From Treponema sp. (lineage in GTDB: Bacteria > Spirochaetota > Spirochaetia > Treponematales > Breznakiellaceae): DNA of 44,166 bases. The notes beneath the pieces were generated by a model, which made no database searches, was not told where the DNA came from, and saw nothing but the letters and a program-made list of their open reading frames with translations. The translations under genes and the position numbers were made by a program. This document shows, piece after piece, positions 40,548-44,166 of the stretch. Each line of letters starts with the position of its first letter. The stretch's first letter is position 1. The DNA lies in NCBI GenBank assembly GCA_009784995.1, contig WQXE01000001.1:1-44166 (forward strand), read 5' to 3'.

Positions 40548-43463
40548 CTATTCCAGACCAAATTCTTTACGTTTTCTAATCAACTCATCATTAATGGTAA
40601 TGGAGTAATCCAGCAATGTTTCTCTAGTATCCTGACCTTCGTTTAAAATACGTCGTGTCGCGTTAATTATATGCCTTGATACAAAGTAACCGCCGGGAAC
40701 TTCCGGTGTTCCTACTGTCCATGCGCGTTGTTCGTCAAGAACCGCCATTTGCTCAGAGCCCCAGGGAAGCTGTCTGAAAGCGTTATAATTAGCGGTCGGA
40801 TAACGGGCGGCAGAGCCCATTAAACTTTCAAGCTCTCGTCCAAATCTAAGTTGTACATCCGCGCTTACCCACCATCTTAAAAATTCCCAGGCTAATTCAG
40901 GATGTTTTGATGATGAGAAGATCATGGAAGCTAAAGCGCCTGTTGGAATTGAACGGTCTACAGAGCCGTCCTCTTTTCTAAGACCGGGCATTCTCGCGAA
41001 GCCCCACAAACCGCGAAGTTCCGGAGCGAAGATTTCCAAGGTGTTAAACCAGGAATAATCGTTAAACGCCAAAGGCATTTCTCCCGTGCGGAAACGGTTG
41101 GTAAAATCGAACATTACAGGAGTTTTATAATGGGTAAAAAACTTTGTATAAAAATCGAAAGCGTCGATAGCGACTTCGGTATCTAAAAGAGTTCGCGACC
41201 CTTCTTCGTTATAAAGTCTTCCGCCTCGCTGGAAAAGATGAGCGAGGAAGTTCGAGAAATCGGGAGCTACAGGGTTAGCTACAGAAGGAACACCTACGTT
41301 CATGTTATTTTTCTGGATGATCGGCATTATATTGATAAGATCGTCCCAGGTATCGGGAAGCTCAATTTCCAGTTCTTCCATAATATCTTTGCGGTAGTAC
41401 ATTACATGGTAATATTGAGTTTCCGGCAGACCATATACGCCGCCCTGGAACATAAACGGAATAATAACACTTTCGTTTAGTTCGCTAATTACCTGGTTAA
41501 AATCCGGGAATTTGGAAATATCCACAACGGCTCCGCGGATAGCGTAGTTAATAATTTCGACATGCGGGACAGTTAAAACCATATCCGGTCCCGTTCCCGC
41601 GACAATCGCGGGCATAACAGCGTCCGGCGCTACAAGTTTTAAGTTAACCCCAATTCTTGACAATTGGGTAAAGTTTTCGTCGATCATCGCTTTTAAAATT
41701 GTGCTTTGATCCCGCCCCGAAAGTACCCAAACTTCGATAACACCGCGAAGGTTGGGATCGCCTCTGCCGAATTTATTGCCAAGACTGTTATAATCGACAA
41801 CGAACGACGCGAAGAAGGATTTAATTTCATGCCATGTTGTGACAAAAAAGTTTTCGTTAATAGGCTGTATTACAGCGTCCTCGGCTGTTATTAAAATATA
41901 GTCAACATCAAGGCGCGCCAGCGAAAGTGATAAAAGGCTGTCGCCAAGAGAGCTTATATTACCTTTAAAGTTGATTAATGTGCTTGGAATCTTGTCAGGT
42001 CTTCTTACGAAATACTCCAATTGGCGCGCGATAGTAAGAGCGACTGCCGCTTCGGCGCTGCGTTCTCCCGAATAACGGGTTAAATCGTCAACTAATTTAT
42101 AAAGAATTTTGCTTTCCAGAGCCATAGCCTCGATAACTTCGGGATAAACATGCTCGACACGGTAATCGCGGAAAACATCAGGTTCAGGACCTGTTAAAAC
42201 AAGTATTTTTCTATAAATGGTGTTCAAACGGAAGACACTTTCTTCCATTGTGTTTAACATATCGCCCATTTCACCGAGTGTTACCTGCATACGCAGTGAA
42301 TTTGAACCTCTTTCAAGAGGGATAAAAATATCGCCTTGAGTATCGGATAATGTATAATGTCTCCATTTATTGGTATAAGCGAAAGGAACCGCCGCCAATT
42401 CTTCACAGATAATTTGTCCGTTAATCATAATGGAACGGTTAGAAACAAAGCCGCGGTTGTAATTCTGCCTTCCCTTGATGGTAATTCGATACATGCCGTC
42501 TTCCGGAACGTCAAAATCCCATTCAATCCACTGACCGGCTATACGCCAGGGTTCTCCGCCAATCATATTAAGGCGAATTCTAGCGACACTCGCGGGGTCT
42601 GTAGCGCCGGATGAACGGTCATAAATTCCGTATAATGATGAATCGCTTCTGCGGTTGGCGTGTTCGCCCTGTATTTTTAATGAATAATTTCTGCGGGTAT
42701 TAGCGAAACGGTTAAGATTAATTCCGGCAAGATATTCGCGGTAAGTAGGAGTTTTTTGCGGAGCTCTTAATGTAAGAGAACGAATCGCCAAAGGCTCGTT
42801 CATACCGACAAGTCTTAGAGTATTTTCGCCTTCATGAAGATAGAAGGTATAAGGCTCTACGATATAACCCAAAGAATCCTTAAACCAAATTGTTTCCCAG
42901 CGCGGTATTTCGATCTGGCGCGGGCGGATATCGTTATCCTGATTGTCGCGTCCAACCGCTCCCGCGTCTCCCCAAACACGGGGGAATGAAAGCCTGTCCG
43001 CTCCCAGGAAGGGAACTTCGCCGTTTACAAAAAACGAACGTTCAATAGGGATTCCGCGCGCTTGAACAGGGAAATATTCCATTTGCACGGCATACATACC
43101 GGCTGTTTGAATATTTACTGTATATTCCACAAAACTTCGTTCCTCGGTAAGTAAAACGCGGGGAGTAATAAAATTGTTTTCCAGGCGGGATACATGATTT
43201 TCGATTACAGAAACGCCTTCGGCTGAGGAATAATTAAAAATATCGATAGGGATATCGTAACGAGCCGCCGGAACATTCGCGTGGCGTTCCATATACCTGG
43301 AATAAATGTTTGTTCTTCCACTGCTGGCTCCGGTTAAATCGAAACCAATATATTTATCAGAGAAATCTTTCTCTTCCCATCCGACAATCAATATAATCAA
43401 CGCTAAAACAGCGGCGATAGCAATAATTCCAATTATTTTACCACGAAGAGAAATTTTATCCAT
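40548..43463 (-). CDS. Membrane-anchored family 1 solute-binding protein fused to two beta-sandwich modules
   Basis: 971 residues, about twice the normal binding-protein length. An uncleaved N-terminal helix (about 9-28, no lipobox) anchors it outside the membrane. Two galactose-binding-like beta-sandwich regions follow (about 85-235: FVEYTVNIQTAGMYAVQMEY, GENTLRLVGMNEPL; about 265-400: WIEWDFDVPEDGMYRITIKG, GSNSLRMQVTLGEMGD). Both have the pattern of carbohydrate-binding or PA14-free CBM35-type folds. A helical linker (about 405-565) then leads to a family 1 binding domain to the end (VIEVWVLSGRDQS, GTGPDMVLTVPHVEIINYA, PETQYYHVMYYRKDIM, LPDTWDDLINIMPI, SSKHPELAWEFLRWW). It is the first gene of the operon and probably captures large glycans at the cell surface. 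Confidence 0.88.
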   Translation of the reverse strand: MDKISLRGKIIGIIAIAAVLALIILIVGWEEKDFSDKYIGFDLTGASSGRTNIYSRYMERHANVPAARYDIPIDIFNYSSAEGVSVIENHVSRLENNFITPRVLLTEERSFVEYTVNIQTAGMYAVQMEYFPVQARGIPIERSFFVNGEVPFLGADRLSFPRVWGDAGAVGRDNQDNDIRPRQIEIPRWETIWFKDSLGYIVEPYTFYLHEGENTLRLVGMNEPLAIRSLTLRAPQKTPTYREYLAGINLNRFANTRRNYSLKIQGEHANRRSDSSLYGIYDRSSGATDPASVARIRLNMIGGEPWRIAGQWIEWDFDVPEDGMYRITIKGRQNYNRGFVSNRSIMINGQIICEELAAVPFAYTNKWRHYTLSDTQGDIFIPLERGSNSLRMQVTLGEMGDMLNTMEESVFRLNTIYRKILVLTGPEPDVFRDYRVEHVYPEVIEAMALESKILYKLVDDLTRYSGERSAEAAVALTIARQLEYFVRRPDKIPSTLINFKGNISSLGDSLLSLSLARLDVDYILITAEDAVIQPINENFFVTTWHEIKSFFASFVVDYNSLGNKFGRGDPNLRGVIEVWVLSGRDQSTILKAMIDENFTQLSRIGVNLKLVAPDAVMPAIVAGTGPDMVLTVPHVEIINYAIRGAVVDISKFPDFNQVISELNESVIIPFMFQGGVYGLPETQYYHVMYYRKDIMEELEIELPDTWDDLINIMPIIQKNNMNVGVPSVANPVAPDFSNFLAHLFQRGGRLYNEEGSRTLLDTEVAIDAFDFYTKFFTHYKTPVMFDFTNRFRTGEMPLAFNDYSWFNTLEIFAPELRGLWGFARMPGLRKEDGSVDRSIPTGALASMIFSSSKHPELAWEFLRWWVSADVQLRFGRELESLMGSAARYPTANYNAFRQLPWGSEQMAVLDEQRAWTVGTPEVPGGYFVSRHIINATRRILNEGQDTRETLLDYSITINDELIRKRKEFGLE

Positions 43464-43541
43464 AATATAAGAAAACCCCCAAAATGATTGATTTTTCTGA
43501 CATTGCCCACAAAGAACAGGTTAAATTAATCCCATTGTGTT

Positions 43542-43571
43542 ATCATAACCCTAATTTCTATAACATGTCAA
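43542..43571 (-). promoter_or_regulatory. Main promoter of the carbohydrate operon with a palindrome at the -10 box
   Basis: On the minus strand consensus TTGACA (43566-43571), 18 nt, TATGAT (43542-43547). The palindrome GTTATGATAAC (43539-43549) is centred on the -10 box and could be an operator. The leader to ATG 43463 is about 70 nt and has only a distant GGGGG as Shine-Dalgarno. Confidence 0.65.
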
Positions 43572-43814
43572 CAATTTTTAACTATTTTTTAACACAACGG
43601 GGGGGTGACACTTTTTCATTTCTCGCTAAGGGGCAAAGAAATTTCAATTATTTTTCGTTTTCGGTCAAACCCTTCGGGTTTGGCTCTTTTAAGGAATGGA
43701 TTTTATGTCCGCTCACGCGGACGTACGGGTCATGCGCCAGAACATATCCGCGCCATATAAGAGTATGGAAAATCTGTTTTTGCGGATTTAATCTTTATTT
43801 TGGCGGAGGCTCTC
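43572..43814. other. Non-coding stretch before the Rpn gene (part of a 351-nt gap)
   Basis: It holds two short hairpins: CAAACCC-TTC-GGGTTTG (43666-43682, followed by GCTCTTTT) and GTCCGC-TCAC-GCGGAC (43707-43722), plus a run of seven G near 43600. An open frame of 113 codons crossing this stretch shows no protein-like pattern. A plus-strand promoter for the Rpn gene is not obvious. Confidence 0.5.
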
Positions 43815-44166
43815 ATGGAAGCTAACAGAAACTTTAAAGACAGCGTTTTTACAACATTATTTAATGACCCCGACATCCTTCGGGAATTGTACTGCGCTCT
43901 AGAAGGTATTACACTACCTCCAGACGTACCAGTTTCCATAAACACACTGGAAAATGTGCTGTATTTGGATTTTTACAATGATATTTCTTTTGAAGTAGAT
44001 GGAAAATTAATAGTACTTATTGAGCATCAAAGTACTATTAATCCTAACATGGCTTTACGCCTATTGTTCTACATAACCAGAGTACTGGAAAAGAAGATTG
44101 AAAGCAGAACTTTATATTCCAAAAAACCTGTTTCTATTCCATACCCTGAGTTTTTTGTATTGTATA
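43815..44166 (+). CDS. Rpn-family recombination-promoting nuclease / PD-(D/E)XK transposase-like protein (5' part)
   Basis: 117 codons are visible and the frame is open at the right edge. A textbook Shine-Dalgarno GGAGG sits 5 nt before ATG 43815. The protein starts MEANRNFKDSVFTTLFNDP and shows the PD-(D/E)XK core: LYLDFYNDISFEVDGKLIVL with the conserved Asp, then IEHQSTINPNMALRLLFYIT carrying the E-x-Q motif. This is the Rpn/YhgA-like group (PDDEXK_2), numerous and variable in copy in treponemes and gut bacteria. E. coli Rpn proteins promote RecA-independent recombination; the physiological role is debated, with proposals including phage defence. The C-terminal part lies outside the window. 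Confidence 0.88.
   Translation, partial: MEANRNFKDSVFTTLFNDPDILRELYCALEGITLPPDVPVSINTLENVLYLDFYNDISFEVDGKLIVLIEHQSTINPNMALRLLFYITRVLEKKIESRTLYSKKPVSIPYPEFFVLY

Noticed and set aside
43484..43825. Plus-strand open frame of 113 codons before the Rpn gene
   Set aside because: It crosses the operon promoter and several hairpins, has no family-like pattern, and the Rpn frame with a perfect Shine-Dalgarno starts within it.
1..44166. tRNA, rRNA, CRISPR array, riboswitch or complete insertion sequence
   Set aside because: Intergenic spaces are short; none shows cloverleaf-like arms, regularly spaced direct repeats, known riboswitch cores or transposase ends that I could recognise. A covariance-model scan would settle this.

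Overview
The window is bacterial, AT-rich chromosomal DNA with tightly packed genes. It most resembles a gut or rumen Treponema-like spirochaete. That assignment is inference from gene content: many hybrid sensor kinases, long sugar-ABC-importer operons with lipoprotein binding proteins, an Rpn/PD-(D/E)XK transposase-like nuclease, and gpsA-ffh side by side. No rRNA, tRNA, CRISPR array or classical insertion sequence was seen.

Layout. (1) 1-1000: the 5' end of a probable type IIG/IIL restriction-modification methylase running off the left edge, an alkyltransferase-like DNA-repair protein and a DUF3795 cysteine-rich protein, all on the minus strand. (2) 1.1-20.1 kb: a signalling island. A Cache-type hybrid kinase, a lone receiver and a second Cache hybrid kinase come first; the second kinase is split by one in-frame TAA. 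A decayed ORF, a LytS-like kinase with a REC-BTAD regulator and an MFS transporter follow. Then come a PAS hybrid kinase with HPt and an overlapping REC-GAF-kinase. Last is an operon of a REC-HD-GYP protein plus a very large kinase with two periplasmic solute-binding domains, GAF, PAS, REC and HPt. (3) 20.2-26.4 kb: a small secreted protein, a true O6-methylguanine methyltransferase (ogt), two membrane proteins of unknown function, gpsA and ffh. (4) 26.4-43.5 kb: one long minus-strand carbohydrate locus. In transcription order it encodes a membrane-anchored binding protein with beta-sandwich modules, two permeases, an NHL/TPR membrane protein, a Yip1-family protein, a DUF5696-like lipoprotein, two more permeases, a lipoprotein binding protein, a block of hairpins, a GH130 phosphorylase and a GH3 glycosidase with a CBM6-like tail. 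(5) 43.8 kb to the end: the start of an Rpn-family nuclease on the plus strand.

How it fits together. The carbohydrate locus looks like a complete capture, import and intracellular breakdown route for a beta-linked oligosaccharide, except that no ABC ATPase gene is present; a shared ATPase is presumably encoded elsewhere. The signalling island is a dense set of phosphorelay parts (kinases, free receivers, HPt domains, one c-di-GMP phosphodiesterase output) that could cross-talk.

The points most worth following up are: the DUF5696-Yip1-NHL core placed between two importer halves; the single stop splitting a hybrid kinase, and the TGG-to-TGA change that removed the HPt from its sister copy; five genes whose predicted -10 box lies only 6-7 nt before the start codon with no Shine-Dalgarno (candidate leaderless mRNAs); and the four-hairpin spacer behind the binding-protein gene.
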